Source: an uncultured Cellvibrionales bacterium (GTDB lineage Bacteria; Pseudomonadota; Gammaproteobacteria; Pseudomonadales; Dasaniaceae). Taken from it: a DNA stretch of 64,000 bases. The number at the start of each line of letters is the position of its first letter. Within the stretch, counting starts at the first letter, position 1. Positions 52,681-64,000 of the stretch are shown piece by piece. The notes below the pieces were generated by a model. It saw only the letters and a list, made by a program, of their open reading frames with translations, ran no database searches and was not told the DNA's origin. The stretch covers positions 1 through 64,000 of the forward strand of contig CAJVZD010000008.1 of NCBI GenBank assembly GCA_913019905.1, read 5' to 3'. Made by a program: the position numbers and the translations under genes.

Positions 52681-53628
52681 TTACGGCATGTCATCAACTT
52701 CGACGCCCTCTTTAACGGGAATCATCAAATCCTCTTTGCTCACCCCAGTCAGCAACAATATATTGGCAGCGACGTAAATTGACGAATAGGTTCCAACGAC
52801 AACCCCGATAATAAGGGCGATAGAAAAACCATGAATTAATTCTCCGCCGAATAGAAACAAAGCAGATAACACCAGCAGCGTTGTTAACGAAGTAACTAAC
52901 GTTCGTCCTAAAGTTTCGGTTAGCGAAATATTAATGACAGCCTCAGCATCGGCTTTTCGAATTTTCCTAAAATTCTCCCTGATTCGATCGGATACAACAA
53001 TAGTATCATTCAGTGAATAACCAATAACGGCTAAAACTGCAGCGAGTACCGTTAAATCGAAATCCAGCTTAAATACAGAAAAAACACCCAAAGTGATAAT
53101 GACATCATGGGCTAATGCCGCAACGGCACCAAATGAAAACTTGAGCTGAAAACGAAACGCGACATAGAGCATAACCAGCCCCAGTGCCATTAGCATGGCG
53201 AGACCGCCCTGCTCTTTTAATTCATCGCCCACCTGTGGGCCCACGAATTCGATTCTTCGTAGCGTTATACTACCAGCGAAATTTTGCTCTAACGCCGCGA
53301 CTAAATCCGTACCGAGGGTATCACCATAACCCTGGGGCAACCGAACTAGGATATCCGTTTCTGAACCGAACTGCACAACAACCGCATTGGCAAAACCGGC
53401 GTCGGTGATCGTATTACGAATATTTTTCAATGGTTCGGGTTGGCTATAACCCACTTCGACTAAAGTTCCTCCTGTGAAATCCAGACCGTAGTTCAATCCG
53501 TTGATCGCGAAAGAAATTATGGAACCCAAAATCAGGATAATAGAGACCACGGATGCCGCTTTCCTGTGTCCCATAAAATCAACTATTTTTCGCGTTTGCA
53601 CTTTATCACCTTTTAATTGATCTGACAT
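52681..53628 (-). CDS. secF: protein translocase subunit SecF
   Basis: NGLNYGLDFTGGTLVEVGY; VIGYSLNDTIVVSDRIRENFRK. Confidence 0.97.
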   Translation of the reverse strand: MSDQLKGDKVQTRKIVDFMGHRKAASVVSIILILGSIISFAINGLNYGLDFTGGTLVEVGYSQPEPLKNIRNTITDAGFANAVVVQFGSETDILVRLPQGYGDTLGTDLVAALEQNFAGSITLRRIEFVGPQVGDELKEQGGLAMLMALGLVMLYVAFRFQLKFSFGAVAALAHDVIITLGVFSVFKLDFDLTVLAAVLAVIGYSLNDTIVVSDRIRENFRKIRKADAEAVINISLTETLGRTLVTSLTTLLVLSALFLFGGELIHGFSIALIIGVVVGTYSSIYVAANILLLTGVSKEDLMIPVKEGVEVDDMP

Positions 53629-53679
53629 TTTCGATTCGCCTCGGCGACTTTTAGATGGGTATTTATTGTTTCCGAATGA

Positions 53680-55551
53680 CTAAATGGCTAATTTTTCGAT
53701 CTTACGGCCGCCATAAATGATGTTTATAGCGCCACGACTTGCGACAATTGCCGTAAACATTGAAGTAATGATGCCTAAAGACAAGGTAATTGCAAAACCT
53801 CTAACTGGACCTGCACCCACTGCATATAGAATCACTGCCACTAGTAAGGTCGTTAGGTTAGCATCTGTAATGGTAACAAAGGCCCTTTCAAATCCCGCGT
53901 GAATAGCCTGTTGCGGCATTAGCCCATTTTTTAGCTCTTCCCGGATTCGAGCAAAAATAAGCACGTTGGCATCCACTGCCATCCCAACGGTTAACACGAT
54001 ACCGGCAATACCTGGCATCGTGAGTGTGGCGGATAGAATCGACATACAAGCAATAAGGAGCGTAAGGTTTAAACCCAATCCAACCACAGCGACCACGCCA
54101 AACACGCGGTAGTAAACAACCATAAAGACGGCAATAAGTGCCAATCCTATTTGAACGGAGAATACGCCCATACGAATATTTTCGGCACCCAACGAAGGCC
54201 CAACCGTTCTCTCTTCCACGAAATCCATGGGGGCTGCTAACGCACCGGCGCGTAATAACAGAGCGAGTTCAGATGCTTCAGCCGGATTATCCAGCCCCGT
54301 AATACGAAATTGAACACCGAGCGCAGATTGTATCGTCGCAAGGCTGATAATTTTCTTTTCGTCAAAAGGGGTCTTTATCGCAACCTCTTCACCCGCTTCG
54401 TTTGTTTCGTAGCGTGTTCGGGTTTTACGTTCAATGAAAAGGACTCCAAGACGCCGCTGAATGTTGTTGCGCGTAACGCGGTGCATCAAGGTTCCACCTT
54501 CGCTGTCTAACTTAATATTAACTTCAGGTTGGCTTGTTTGCGGGTCGAACCCTGCAGATGCTCCAGAAACTCTTTCTCCCGTAATGACAACATCACGTTC
54601 CAGAAAAGCCGTTGCGCCGCCCGCGCGATTCTCGTCTCTGAATTGAAACTCTTCCTTTTTCGAGTTCGCCGCAGCGATATTAGCCTCTAATCGAAATTCC
54701 ATATTTGCGGTTTTACCTAATATTCTTTTCGCTTCGGCAGTGTCTTGAATACCGGGTAACTCAACAACAATCCGATTACGTCCCTGACGTTGGACTAGTG
54801 GTTCGGACACACCTAGTTCGTTAACACGATTGCGTAAGGTCGTAAGATTTTGTCCGACTGAATAATCAATAATTTCTTTTTCTTTAGCGGGAGACATGCT
54901 TAGATAGAAATAAAATCCGTCATCCAAGTCGGCATCTTGGCGCTGTAATTCGTTGTATTCTTTGCGAATTTCACGGCTCGCATTATCTCGCAGCTCAGCA
55001 GATTTAAATTTCCCGCGAATACGACCATCACCATCAAGCTTTACAAAACCTCTGATTTTCTGTTCGCGCAACGTTCGTTTTATACCGGAAGCGTATGTTT
55101 CCATTCGCTTCGACAATGCAACATCCGTATCAACTTCTAATAAAAAGTGCACTCCTCCCCTCAAGTCGAGACCAAGCTTCATTGGCTGTGCGCCCCAATC
55201 TGAGAGCCAGTCCGGTGTCGTTGAAGCTAGGTTGAGCGCGACTACAAAGCCGTCGCCCATAGCACGCTGAATGACTTTCTGAGCTGGTAATTGTTGATCG
55301 TCGTCTTTTAAGCGAATAAGTGCATTGCTACCTTTTTGACTGATAGTCTCACCGAAGTACTCTATATTGGCTACTGTCAGTGCCTGGGTGGCTATTTTCA
55401 ATATTCGTTCGTCCAGAACACCGGAGCTGCTTTCGCCAGATATCTGCACAGCGGGATCAGGCGCATACAAATTGGCAGCCGCAAAGAAAAGGCCGAAAAC
55501 GGTCACGAAGAGAATTAGAATGTATTTCCAAAGGGGGTACTGATTTAGCAT
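53680..55551 (-). CDS. secD: protein translocase subunit SecD
   Basis: MKLGLDLRGGVHFLLEVD; GIVLTVGMAVDANVLIFARIREEL. Confidence 0.97.
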   Translation of the reverse strand: MLNQYPLWKYILILFVTVFGLFFAAANLYAPDPAVQISGESSSGVLDERILKIATQALTVANIEYFGETISQKGSNALIRLKDDDQQLPAQKVIQRAMGDGFVVALNLASTTPDWLSDWGAQPMKLGLDLRGGVHFLLEVDTDVALSKRMETYASGIKRTLREQKIRGFVKLDGDGRIRGKFKSAELRDNASREIRKEYNELQRQDADLDDGFYFYLSMSPAKEKEIIDYSVGQNLTTLRNRVNELGVSEPLVQRQGRNRIVVELPGIQDTAEAKRILGKTANMEFRLEANIAAANSKKEEFQFRDENRAGGATAFLERDVVITGERVSGASAGFDPQTSQPEVNIKLDSEGGTLMHRVTRNNIQRRLGVLFIERKTRTRYETNEAGEEVAIKTPFDEKKIISLATIQSALGVQFRITGLDNPAEASELALLLRAGALAAPMDFVEERTVGPSLGAENIRMGVFSVQIGLALIAVFMVVYYRVFGVVAVVGLGLNLTLLIACMSILSATLTMPGIAGIVLTVGMAVDANVLIFARIREELKNGLMPQQAIHAGFERAFVTITDANLTTLLVAVILYAVGAGPVRGFAITLSLGIITSMFTAIVASRGAINIIYGGRKIEKLAI

Positions 55552-55850
55552 AAAATTTCCATAAAACGGTGTAAGCTACTGTTCTGCAGTGTACTTTTAC
55601 CGCTACTTATATTGTTTTTGTATTGGTCCAGACGCGACGCTAAAAATAACGTGCCCCTAAAAATGCATGCGCATTATATAGTAGTCAGCCGCAAGACTAT
55701 ATGGGGGCCTTCATTAATTAATCAAGGCTTTGTTATCATCCTTCCCTTTGATAGCCGGTAATCTCGAATGCAGAAATGCCCGCGAAATGAAAGGGTCTCA
55801 AACATTTGGTTTATCACATTCCAGCGCACTATTTCGTGCTTTTCCGTACT

Positions 55851-58800
55851 CTATGCGGTAAAAACACGAGCATTTCTAAATAGACGCATCCAGGCTCCAT
55901 CTTCTTCCCAGTCGCCAGGACGCCAAGAATTTTGCACTGCTCGAAACACTCGTTCGGGATGAGGCATCATAATTGTCACACGCCCATCGGCGCTGCTTAA
56001 AGCGCCAATACCGTCCGGGGAGCCATTAGGGTTTGCCGGGTAGTTTTCTGTAACATCCAGATGATTGTCAATATACCGCATGGCAACGGCACCGTTACTT
56101 GACCCCGTTCGCAGCGCATTTTGGTGGTCTTGGCTACTAAATTCTGCTCGTCCTTCGCCGTGAGCAATCGCGATCGGCATATGAGAACCCACCATACCCC
56201 GCAACAACACAGATGGAGAATCCTGGATTTTCACCAGGGCCACACGGGCCTCAAATTGATCAGAATTATTACGAACAAAACGTGGCCAGTCACTGGCACC
56301 GGGAATTAACGATTTCAAGTTAGACATCATCTGACAGCCGTTGCAGACCCCTAAGCTAAAACTATTGTCACGGTGAAAAAAACCTTCGAATTGATCGCGT
56401 GCGCGACTATTAAACAAAATAGTTTTAGCCCAGCCTTCTCCAGCACCCAAAACGTCGCCATAAGAAAAACCACCGCAAGCAGCCAGCCCATGATATTGGT
56501 CGAGTGTAATGCGGGCCGACAGAATATCACTCATATGAACGTCCACAGCTTCGAATCCTGCACGATCAAAGGCCGCAGCCATTTCTAATTGACCGTTGAC
56601 ACCCTGCTCTCGCAAAACCGCAACCTTGGGCCGAATACCCGTATTGATAAAGGGTGCGGCAACATCTTCATTTTGGTCAAAGGCGAGTTCAACAGACAAC
56701 CCGGGATCATTTGATGAAAGTCCATCGAATTCCTGCTGCGCGCAGTCGGGGTTATCGCGCAGCGCTTGCATCCTAAAACTCGTTTCACTCCACAACTTTT
56801 GGTATCGACTACGATCCTGAGAAATCAGAATGTCCGAACCATTTGAAATGATGATTTTGTCGGTACCGTTAAGCTCACCAATGACCGTGGTAGCCTTAGT
56901 TAACTGATTTTCTCGCAATAATTTTTTAACCGCTTTGCTATCCGACGATTTTATTTGCAAGACCGCTCCTAATTCTTCATTAAATAGCGCTGCTATGTTG
57001 TCATTGCCCAATGCAGATAGGTCTACATTAATGCCGACATGTCCGGCGAAAGCCATTTCTACCAAGGTGGCAAATAGGCCTCCGTCCGACCTGTCGTGGT
57101 AAGCGACTATAAGATTTTTTTCAAGCAGATGTTGTATTGTGTTAAAAAACGCCTTTAATAACTGGGCATCATCGACATCAGCGCTGGTATTACCAATCTG
57201 GTTGTAAACTTGAGTTAAACAACTTGCCCCAAGGCGGTTTTGACCAAGCCCAAGATCAATAAGTAACAGCTGGGTATCACCTTGATCCGTACGTAGTTCG
57301 GGAGTGACAGTCTTTCGGACGTCTAAAACCGGTGAAAAAGCGGTAATCACGACGGACATAGGCGATGTGACAGACTTAGGGTTTCCCCGATCTTGCCATT
57401 TTGTCTGCATGGACATTGAGTCTTTTCCCACGGGAATAGTAATACCGAGTGCAGGGCATAAATCCATGCCTATCGATTTAACGGTATCATACAATTTTTC
57501 ATCTTCACCGGGATGTCCCGCAGCGCACATCCAATTTGCCGACAGTTTTATATCAGATAACTTTTCTATTCGAGCAGCTGCGATATTTGTAATCGCTTCG
57601 GCAACGGCCATTCTGCCTGAAGCGGGCGCATTGATTAATGCCATCGGAGTTCTTTCACCCATGGCCATCGCTTCTCCGAAATTGCTGTCGTAGGAAACTG
57701 TTGTGACGGCACAATCGGCCACCGGAACTTGCCAAGGCCCCACCATTTGATCGCGCGCGACCATACCTGTAATAGATCGATCCCCAATGGTGATTAGAAA
57801 ACTTTTACTCGCTACGGCGGGAAGCTGCAATAGTCGTTCTGCGGCCTCGTTTATATCTATGTTTTTTGTGTTAAATGCGGGTTTGTCGTGAGTGACCCGT
57901 TCGATGGTCCTATGCATTTTAGGTGGCTTACCAAACAAGATAGACATGGGTAAATCAACCGGATTGTTGTCAAAATGACTATCTTTTAAGCGTAAGTGGT
58001 CTTCTGCAACCGACTGCCCTACCACGGAAAATGGGCACCTCTCGCGTTCGCAAATATCGGTGAAAACTTGCAAATTGGCGGGCGTAATAGCTAAAACATA
58101 ACGCTCTTGCGATTCGTTGCACCAAATCGCAAGTGGCGACATACTGGATTCATCATTGGGCACTGCCCGCAAGTCAAAGTTGCCACCACAGCCGCCGTCT
58201 TTCACCAATTCGGGAAATGCGTTAGATAAACCGCCTGCACCAACATCGTGAATAAAAGCGATAGGGTTTTTGTTAGCCATCGCCCAACAACGATCGATAA
58301 CTTCCTGGCATCGCCGTTCAATTTCGGGGTTTTGACGCTGAACAGATGCAAAATCCAGATCCTCACGGGAAGAACCCGATGCCATGCTAGAAGCGGCACC
58401 GCCTCCTAATCCGATTAACATCGCTGGGCCACCAAGCGCCACCAAATGACAGCCTTCTGTAAACGTGGGTTTGTCTACGTGTTCAGCTTTTATATTTCCA
58501 TAACCACCTGCGAGCATAATAGGTTTATGATAACCACGCCTTTCAATTCCGGAAGCACCATTAACGGTTTCTTCATAAGTCCGGAAATATCCGTTCAGGT
58601 TTGGACGACCAAATTCATTATTAAAAGCAGCGCCACCAATAGGCCCTTCGAGCATAATCTCCAACGCAGTGACAATCCGATCAGGTTTACCATAAGGTAA
58701 TTCCCATGGTTGTCGATAGCCATCAATCTGTAAATTAGAAACAGTAAAACCGGTGAGTCCTACCTTTGGTTTCGATCCGCGACCGACAGCACCTTCGTCG

Positions 58801-59771
58801 CGAATCTCTCCGCCCGAGCCTGTTCCCGCACCGGGGAATGGCGCAATCGCGGTGGGATGATTGTGGGTTTCCACCTTCATCAATAAATGAATATCTTCCT
58901 GACTATATTGGTAAACATGACTGTCAGAATCGGGATAAAATCGACCCGCTTTACTTCCTACAACAACCGCTGCGTTGTCAGAATATGCTGACAATACGTC
59001 GTTATTGCCCTGCTCATTGGTATTCTTAATCATCTTAAACAATGAATGTGATTGATCTTCACCGTCGATTGTCCAGCTAGCATTAAATATTTTGTGGCGG
59101 CAATGTTCCGAGTTCGCTTGAGCAAACATCATTAACTCAACGTCGGTAGGATTGCGATTCAGCTCGATAAAACTGCCTACCAGATAGTCTATCTCGTCAT
59201 CGGCGAGCGCTAACCCCAAATCCGTATTCGCTTCGCGCAGTGCTGTTTCGCCTCCCAGTAAAATGTCAACCACGGTCATCGGTTCCGGCATGTCATGGTT
59301 AAATAGAATTTCGGCTGACTCTAACTGATCTAGTACCGTTTCCGTCATGCGGTCATGTATGGCTTTGTGTATCTGATCAAGATGATTATCGTCCAGTACG
59401 TCTGCTTGGACCACGTAGGCAACACCGCGCTCGATACGTTGAATTTCTTCCAAGTCTACGTTGTGTGCGATGTCGGTAGCCTTGCTGGACCATGGAGAAA
59501 TCGTTCCCGGCCGAGGTACAACCAAAAACAATTGGCCATCACCCTCTACATGATATGACTCTTCTGAAGTAAGAGGTCCATAGTCTAATAACTTCCCCAG
59601 CGTCTCTACTTTATCACCGTCCAGGCCCGTTTTGTTACCGGCGACGAGTTCGGTAAAGTGAACATAATGTGCGGTAATTGAATGCAGCCCGGGAACTTGG
59701 GTCTGCAGGAAACTAAGAAGTTTTTTAATGCGAAATTCTGAAAGAGCCGGCGCGCCATAGGTGATCAGCAT
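55851..59771 (-). CDS. purL: phosphoribosylformylglycinamidine synthase (large form)
   Basis: 1306 aa; [42 protein letters not shown]-terminal glutaminase [13 protein letters not shown]. Confidence 0.98.
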   Translation of the reverse strand: MLITYGAPALSEFRIKKLLSFLQTQVPGLHSITAHYVHFTELVAGNKTGLDGDKVETLGKLLDYGPLTSEESYHVEGDGQLFLVVPRPGTISPWSSKATDIAHNVDLEEIQRIERGVAYVVQADVLDDNHLDQIHKAIHDRMTETVLDQLESAEILFNHDMPEPMTVVDILLGGETALREANTDLGLALADDEIDYLVGSFIELNRNPTDVELMMFAQANSEHCRHKIFNASWTIDGEDQSHSLFKMIKNTNEQGNNDVLSAYSDNAAVVVGSKAGRFYPDSDSHVYQYSQEDIHLLMKVETHNHPTAIAPFPGAGTGSGGEIRDEGAVGRGSKPKVGLTGFTVSNLQIDGYRQPWELPYGKPDRIVTALEIMLEGPIGGAAFNNEFGRPNLNGYFRTYEETVNGASGIERRGYHKPIMLAGGYGNIKAEHVDKPTFTEGCHLVALGGPAMLIGLGGGAASSMASGSSREDLDFASVQRQNPEIERRCQEVIDRCWAMANKNPIAFIHDVGAGGLSNAFPELVKDGGCGGNFDLRAVPNDESSMSPLAIWCNESQERYVLAITPANLQVFTDICERERCPFSVVGQSVAEDHLRLKDSHFDNNPVDLPMSILFGKPPKMHRTIERVTHDKPAFNTKNIDINEAAERLLQLPAVASKSFLITIGDRSITGMVARDQMVGPWQVPVADCAVTTVSYDSNFGEAMAMGERTPMALINAPASGRMAVAEAITNIAAARIEKLSDIKLSANWMCAAGHPGEDEKLYDTVKSIGMDLCPALGITIPVGKDSMSMQTKWQDRGNPKSVTSPMSVVITAFSPVLDVRKTVTPELRTDQGDTQLLLIDLGLGQNRLGASCLTQVYNQIGNTSADVDDAQLLKAFFNTIQHLLEKNLIVAYHDRSDGGLFATLVEMAFAGHVGINVDLSALGNDNIAALFNEELGAVLQIKSSDSKAVKKLLRENQLTKATTVIGELNGTDKIIISNGSDILISQDRSRYQKLWSETSFRMQALRDNPDCAQQEFDGLSSNDPGLSVELAFDQNEDVAAPFINTGIRPKVAVLREQGVNGQLEMAAAFDRAGFEAVDVHMSDILSARITLDQYHGLAACGGFSYGDVLGAGEGWAKTILFNSRARDQFEGFFHRDNSFSLGVCNGCQMMSNLKSLIPGASDWPRFVRNNSDQFEARVALVKIQDSPSVLLRGMVGSHMPIAIAHGEGRAEFSSQDHQNALRTGSSNGAVAMRYIDNHLDVTENYPANPNGSPDGIGALSSADGRVTIMMPHPERVFRAVQNSWRPGDWEEDGAWMRLFRNARVFTA

Positions 59772-60478
59772 ACTGCGAAAGAGCCTTTAAGTAGTCTAAG
59801 GATATGAAACTATCGAAAAGTCGCTATTCTACTGGAAGTTGGCCCTAGACTTAAGCCTAAAACGGGTAAATCGTTAAGAAGTGGAAATTTAGCCGTTTTT
59901 TTTTAATATTCCCGCGACTTACCATGTAATCACGTGCGAAAGATCGAGTTTACCTAGCCTTTTCTATTGTTCACCGTCTGTGTTAATGGCAAAAAGGCGG
60001 TCGACCCTCCTCGCCTGCGGTTTCCCATACTGCGGTTTTGCTCTATTTGCTTACTAACTGAGGAATTCGTGAGCTCCGTCAGTCGCCGCCCGAATAAACA
60101 ATGAAGATAGATCTGAAGCGCTTTACTTGGCTGGACCACATATTTGATGTCATCCGAACAACCACGAAACTATCCTGGAGCTCAGAATAAAATTGGTAAA
60201 TTTCAGCCGATTCCAAAACGCTGCCAGCGTGAATAGCTAATCCGGCCTCTTCTGGCAATATCTTCTGACAGTTTGTGCTCAGCAGCTCTACCCGTCTGGC
60301 TCCTCAATTGCGGTAAGATTCGAGAACAGTGGTTAAAATCATTGCTGACAACACGCGATCTTATATAGGCCAGTCCAACTCACTGGATTTATGTCCCGGA
60401 CGACGATAATATAAAATTCTATTATGGCCTATACTTCATCAATAATGAAAAAAACGCCTGCAATTTGACGAGTCCATT

Positions 60479-61261
60479 ATGACAGAAATGTTGTTCGACA
60501 TATTTATTACCGGAAAGCTCGTAAACGGCGTGAGTCCGGACGAAGCTCAGCAAAATTTCGCTAATTTATTCAAAACGACCTCCGACAAAGTGTCTCGGTA
60601 TTTTTCAGGGCAACCGCAACTTTTCAAACGAGCCATCAATAAAACGGAAGCCTTGCGATATAAGGAGGCTTTGCACAAGGCGGGCGTTCTCGTTTCTTTC
60701 ATGGCCCATAAACCTGCCGCTGCCGCGTCAGATCCTGCAAGCGCCGCTGCCTCTCCAGAACAGCCCTCCTCGACCGTAACCACTCGCGCTGCCGCTTCTG
60801 CAGGTGAAGAGCACGCTCAAAGCTCACAAGAAGATGATAGAGCAGCTGCTTTAACTCTTGCACCGGTTGGCAGTGACGTACTAAATAAAGACGAGCGACA
60901 TGAATTTGTTGCTGCGGATGTGGACACTAGTAATATAAAAATGGTTTCTGCTTTTTTAGATGTCGAACCTGTAGCAAAGGATACCCCTCCCGCACCCGAT
61001 ACAGGCCATTTATCGATAGCCGCAGCTGGAGTAGACTTGTTAGATGATAAGCCCGACGCGCCAGCTCCCTTAGATCTAGATTTAGACAGCCTCTCTCTGG
61101 CGCCTGCGGGTTCATTGCTTGATGAAATTCATGATGATCTACCCCCTGTTAATCCAGACATAAGCGCCTTAAGTATAGCTCCGCCTGGAGCAGACATTCT
61201 CGAAGGAGAAACAAAAGCGGCGCCACCGCCCGCTCCTGATACGTCGCATATAAGCCTGTAG
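60479..61261 (+). CDS. hypothetical protein with N-terminal ~75 aa domain and degenerate C-terminal LSxAPxGxDLL repeats
   Basis: 260 aa; repeats ALTLAPVGSDVL, LSIAAAGVDLL, LSLAPAGSLL, LSIAPPGADIL; Ala/Pro/Asp-rich linkers. Confidence 0.8.
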   Translation: MTEMLFDIFITGKLVNGVSPDEAQQNFANLFKTTSDKVSRYFSGQPQLFKRAINKTEALRYKEALHKAGVLVSFMAHKPAAAASDPASAAASPEQPSSTVTTRAAASAGEEHAQSSQEDDRAAALTLAPVGSDVLNKDERHEFVAADVDTSNIKMVSAFLDVEPVAKDTPPAPDTGHLSIAAAGVDLLDDKPDAPAPLDLDLDSLSLAPAGSLLDEIHDDLPPVNPDISALSIAPPGADILEGETKAAPPPAPDTSHISL

Positions 61262-61377
61262 ATCAGTCGAATTTTAAAAGCTGGAGAAACGTGTTAGAGG
61301 TTTTGATCAGTATTTTCAGTGGCAGCATTGGGTATTTACCCGTCAGGCCACGAATCGCAAATTGATTTACCTTCATG

Positions 61378-62748
61378 TCAAACCGGGATTGTAATCTCAA
61401 ACCGTAGTCCGGGATGATTGTCTGAAAGAGTGATATCACCACCGTGCAGATTAATTGCTGCAGACACCAAGCTTAATCCCAATCCATTGCCAGGCTGTAC
61501 ACCGCGACTTTCTTCTACGCGAAAAAAGCGGCGAAAAACTTTGGTCTTCTCTTCTTCAGCAATCCCCAATCCAGAGTCACACATCGTCACTTTTACAGCG
61601 TTTTGTGTAACAAGTAAGTCAACCGAAATCTCACCGCCCTCGGGGGTATATTTAATAGCGTTATCAATGACGTTTGCAAAAGCCTGAAAGATTAAATGCC
61701 GGTCACCTTGAATTTCAGCCCCGTCGGCTAAGTTCTGTGTCATCGTTATTGATTTCGCAAATGCCAGCGGCTCATAAAACTCAACTATATCCAAAAGAAT
61801 GACCTTTAGGTCGATCTTGATAAAGCCGGCCCGCTGCTTTCCAGATTCAATATGGGAAATTCTTAACAGGGCGTTAAAGGTTGAAAGAAGATCATCTGCT
61901 TCGCCAATAAGGCTCTGAACAGTTTCTTCGGTGTTGCCATTTGGATGGTCTTGCAATTGAGTCAGATGGTTGCGCAACCGAGTCAGTGGCGTGCGTAAAT
62001 CGTGGGCGATATTGTCCGAAACCTGTCTTATTCCCTGCATTAACATTTGGATCCGATCCAACATAAGGTTCAAATTGGAAGTCAGTTCTCGATAGTCACC
62101 TTGTTGATTCACCCAGTCGATTCTTTGCGATAAATCACCTGACATTATCCGCTTTACATTTTTGTTGATACTATCGATTCTGTTAACGCTCAATCCGGCG
62201 ACAATCACTCCGCCAATGGTTCCCAGTACTATAGTAACGATCAGAGTACGAAGTAAAACGCCCTGTACTATATTGGTAATATAAATGACATCAGAATAGT
62301 GGCGCGCTACCAACAAGTAGTGTCCGTTTGCTATCCGTCTAGACTGCGCAAAAAAAGGAATCTCGTTACTGGCCAAATCCCCGCCCAAAACATCTAAATA
62401 GTAACTTATGTAATCGTCTTGATAATCTCTGTATTTTGGCCATGAGTCCAAACTGCCAGCAATTTTTTGGTGGTTTCCATCCACTACCAAATAGTGAAAT
62501 GCGTTAAATTCCGCAACCCGCACTTTCCTTTCAAGGAGGTGGTTTACGCCGTCTACACCATCGCGTTCATAGATAGTCTGAAGTTCGTCAATTTGACGAC
62601 TTATCGACGGACCTAACTCCTGAAATTGTTCATAGGAGTACGAGAGATATAATACAGCTAAAACAATCAGACTGGAGAAGCTTAAGCCAGCAACGTAAAT
62701 CGACATAAAGCGAAACGTATAACTGGCAAGGACTTTATTAAGGATCAT
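61378..62748 (-). CDS. HAMP-domain sensor histidine kinase
   Basis: Two TMs, HAMP, NIAHDLRTPLTRLRNHL H-box, NVIDNAIKYTPEGG N-box, DSGLGIAEEEKTKVFRRFFRVEESRGVQPGNGLGLSLV. Confidence 0.95.
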   Translation of the reverse strand: MILNKVLASYTFRFMSIYVAGLSFSSLIVLAVLYLSYSYEQFQELGPSISRQIDELQTIYERDGVDGVNHLLERKVRVAEFNAFHYLVVDGNHQKIAGSLDSWPKYRDYQDDYISYYLDVLGGDLASNEIPFFAQSRRIANGHYLLVARHYSDVIYITNIVQGVLLRTLIVTIVLGTIGGVIVAGLSVNRIDSINKNVKRIMSGDLSQRIDWVNQQGDYRELTSNLNLMLDRIQMLMQGIRQVSDNIAHDLRTPLTRLRNHLTQLQDHPNGNTEETVQSLIGEADDLLSTFNALLRISHIESGKQRAGFIKIDLKVILLDIVEFYEPLAFAKSITMTQNLADGAEIQGDRHLIFQAFANVIDNAIKYTPEGGEISVDLLVTQNAVKVTMCDSGLGIAEEEKTKVFRRFFRVEESRGVQPGNGLGLSLVSAAINLHGGDITLSDNHPGLRFEITIPV

Positions 62749-62771
62749 TTACAACGCCTGCAGGCAAATTA

Positions 62772-63455
62772 TTATTCTGTTTCAGGATCATGAAGCATAT
62801 AGCCAGCGCCGCGAACGGTCGATAATAATTGCTTTTCGAAGTCTTTATCTATTTTCTGGCGAAGCCTACTAATGTGGACGTCGATGACATTCGTTTGCGG
62901 GTCAAAATGGTATTCCCAAACGTTCTCAAGCAACATCGTACGAGTTACCACCTGGCCCGCGTGTTTCATTAGATATTCCAGCAGTTTATACTCTCGGGGC
63001 TGGAGGTTGAACGACGTGCCGGAGCGGGAAACCTTATGGGCAAGTAAGTCCATCTCCAAGTCGGCGATCTTTAGTTTTGTCTGCGCGCTTGTGGAATCCT
63101 GCCGACGTAAAAGAGCTTCGATTCGCGCTAGCAGCTCAACGAAAGCAAAAGGTTTGACTAAATAATCATCTCCCCCTGCCTTGAGTCCATTGACGCGATC
63201 ATCGACTTCCCCTAGTGCACTTAATATCAATGCTGGCGTTCTATTTTCTATGGATCGCAGGTTTTCGATAATGGTCAAACCATCAATAAATGGCAACATA
63301 CGATCGACAATAATCACGTTATAGACTTCATTTGTTGCAAGAGACAAACCTTGTTTACCGTCTACTGCATGCTCAACTTCATAGCCATTCTGGACCAGGC
63401 CTTTAACAATATAATCCGCGACACTGCTGTCATCTTCGATAAGTAGTATACGCAT
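62772..63455 (-). CDS. OmpR/PhoB-family response regulator
   Basis: RILLIEDDSSVADYIVKGL, VDRMLPFIDG, winged-helix LQPREYKLLEYLMKHAGQVVTRTMLLENVWEY. Confidence 0.96.
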   Translation of the reverse strand: MRILLIEDDSSVADYIVKGLVQNGYEVEHAVDGKQGLSLATNEVYNVIIVDRMLPFIDGLTIIENLRSIENRTPALILSALGEVDDRVNGLKAGGDDYLVKPFAFVELLARIEALLRRQDSTSAQTKLKIADLEMDLLAHKVSRSGTSFNLQPREYKLLEYLMKHAGQVVTRTMLLENVWEYHFDPQTNVIDVHISRLRQKIDKDFEKQLLSTVRGAGYMLHDPETE

Positions 63456-63844
63456 GCAATCCTCACTAAATGTTTAATAGATGATTAACTGAAATATTTG
63501 CCACGACTTAGCGATCGAATCCAATAAATGCCAGTAAGTCAAAATGCCATGATTCAAAAAGTAGATAACTTATAGATCAACAAAGGATAAAACAAGTAAG
63601 AAAGCGCTGTTATCGGCGAAATACCCAAGATAGACCCAAAGTTAAACCGTATCGCGTGCGCCTGCTATCTATTTTTGTACGCCTACATATTAACCAGTAA
63701 ACACGGCCTAATTGAAAAATACTCGTAGACAAATACGATACCCCTTAAAGTATAGTCACTCCAAACGCCACAGTCAGTATGCGGCAAATAATGCTTCTGC
63801 TAGAATAGCTGTCTTTTTTACTTTTTATCGATACCTAATCAATT

Positions 63845-64000
63845 ATGGCTTTGAATTCTTCTGGGAATATCGCAGGACCGGTTAAACGGTTGGCAGCAAT
63901 GGTGTATGACAGTCTTTTGCTTTTCGGCGTTCTTTTTACGGCTACCTTAATCCCGTCTCTGATACTTGACCAAAGCTCGAGCTTATCCATGGAAAATGAG
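63845..64000 (+). CDS. RDD-family membrane protein (partial, runs off window end)
   Basis: ATG at 63845, open to window end: MALNSSGNIAGPVKRLAAMVYDSLLLFGVLFTATLIPSLILDQSSSLSMENE. Confidence 0.75.
   Translation, partial: MALNSSGNIAGPVKRLAAMVYDSLLLFGVLFTATLIPSLILDQSSSLSMENE

Noticed and set aside
57304-57693. 129 aa plus-strand ORF
   Set aside because: Antisense to purL; no family resemblance.
59954-60139. 61 aa minus-strand ORF
   Set aside because: Short, no motif, in a different frame from the longer open stretch nearby; not supportable as a gene.
1-64000. Search for CRISPR arrays, tRNA/rRNA genes, transposases, phage genes and toxin-antitoxin pairs
   Set aside because: None seen by eye on either strand; a covariance and HMM scan (tRNAscan-SE, Infernal, PADLOC) would be needed to be certain.

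Overview
The window is a ~64 kb chromosomal segment from a gammaproteobacterium and is almost entirely housekeeping. Recognisable blocks, mostly on the minus strand, are: VWA protein/ycgN/ycgL/rnd; recR-ybaB-dnaX-4.5S RNA; leuA with a divergent Lrp-type regulator; ybbA-ybbP with divergent tesA; recQ; csrA; trpS next to a bacterial QTMAN/DUF3524-type glycosyltransferase; der-bamB-yfgM-hisS-ispG-rodZ-pilW-rlmN-ndk; a hybrid iscR-iscS-sufBCDS-sufA-sufT-sufE cluster; trmJ with divergent suhB; ydbH-ynbE-ydbL; secD-secF; purL; and an OmpR-type two-component pair. I saw no phage, transposon, CRISPR array or defence island, and no tRNA or rRNA. The strongest second-look items are a complete-looking programmed -1 frameshift signal in dnaX (A AAA AAG, upstream SD-like GGAGGG, downstream 6 bp stem, immediate -1 stop), a SUF machinery sitting where gammaproteobacteria usually carry ISC, two directly abutting IscR type-1-like operators upstream of iscR, and the putative tRNA-queuosine mannosyltransferase. 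Smaller observations are in-frame hexanucleotide microsatellites in csrA and rodZ, a repeat-containing acidic protein, and GTCGG-type inverted repeats. All family names come from reading the translated sequences; no database search was run.
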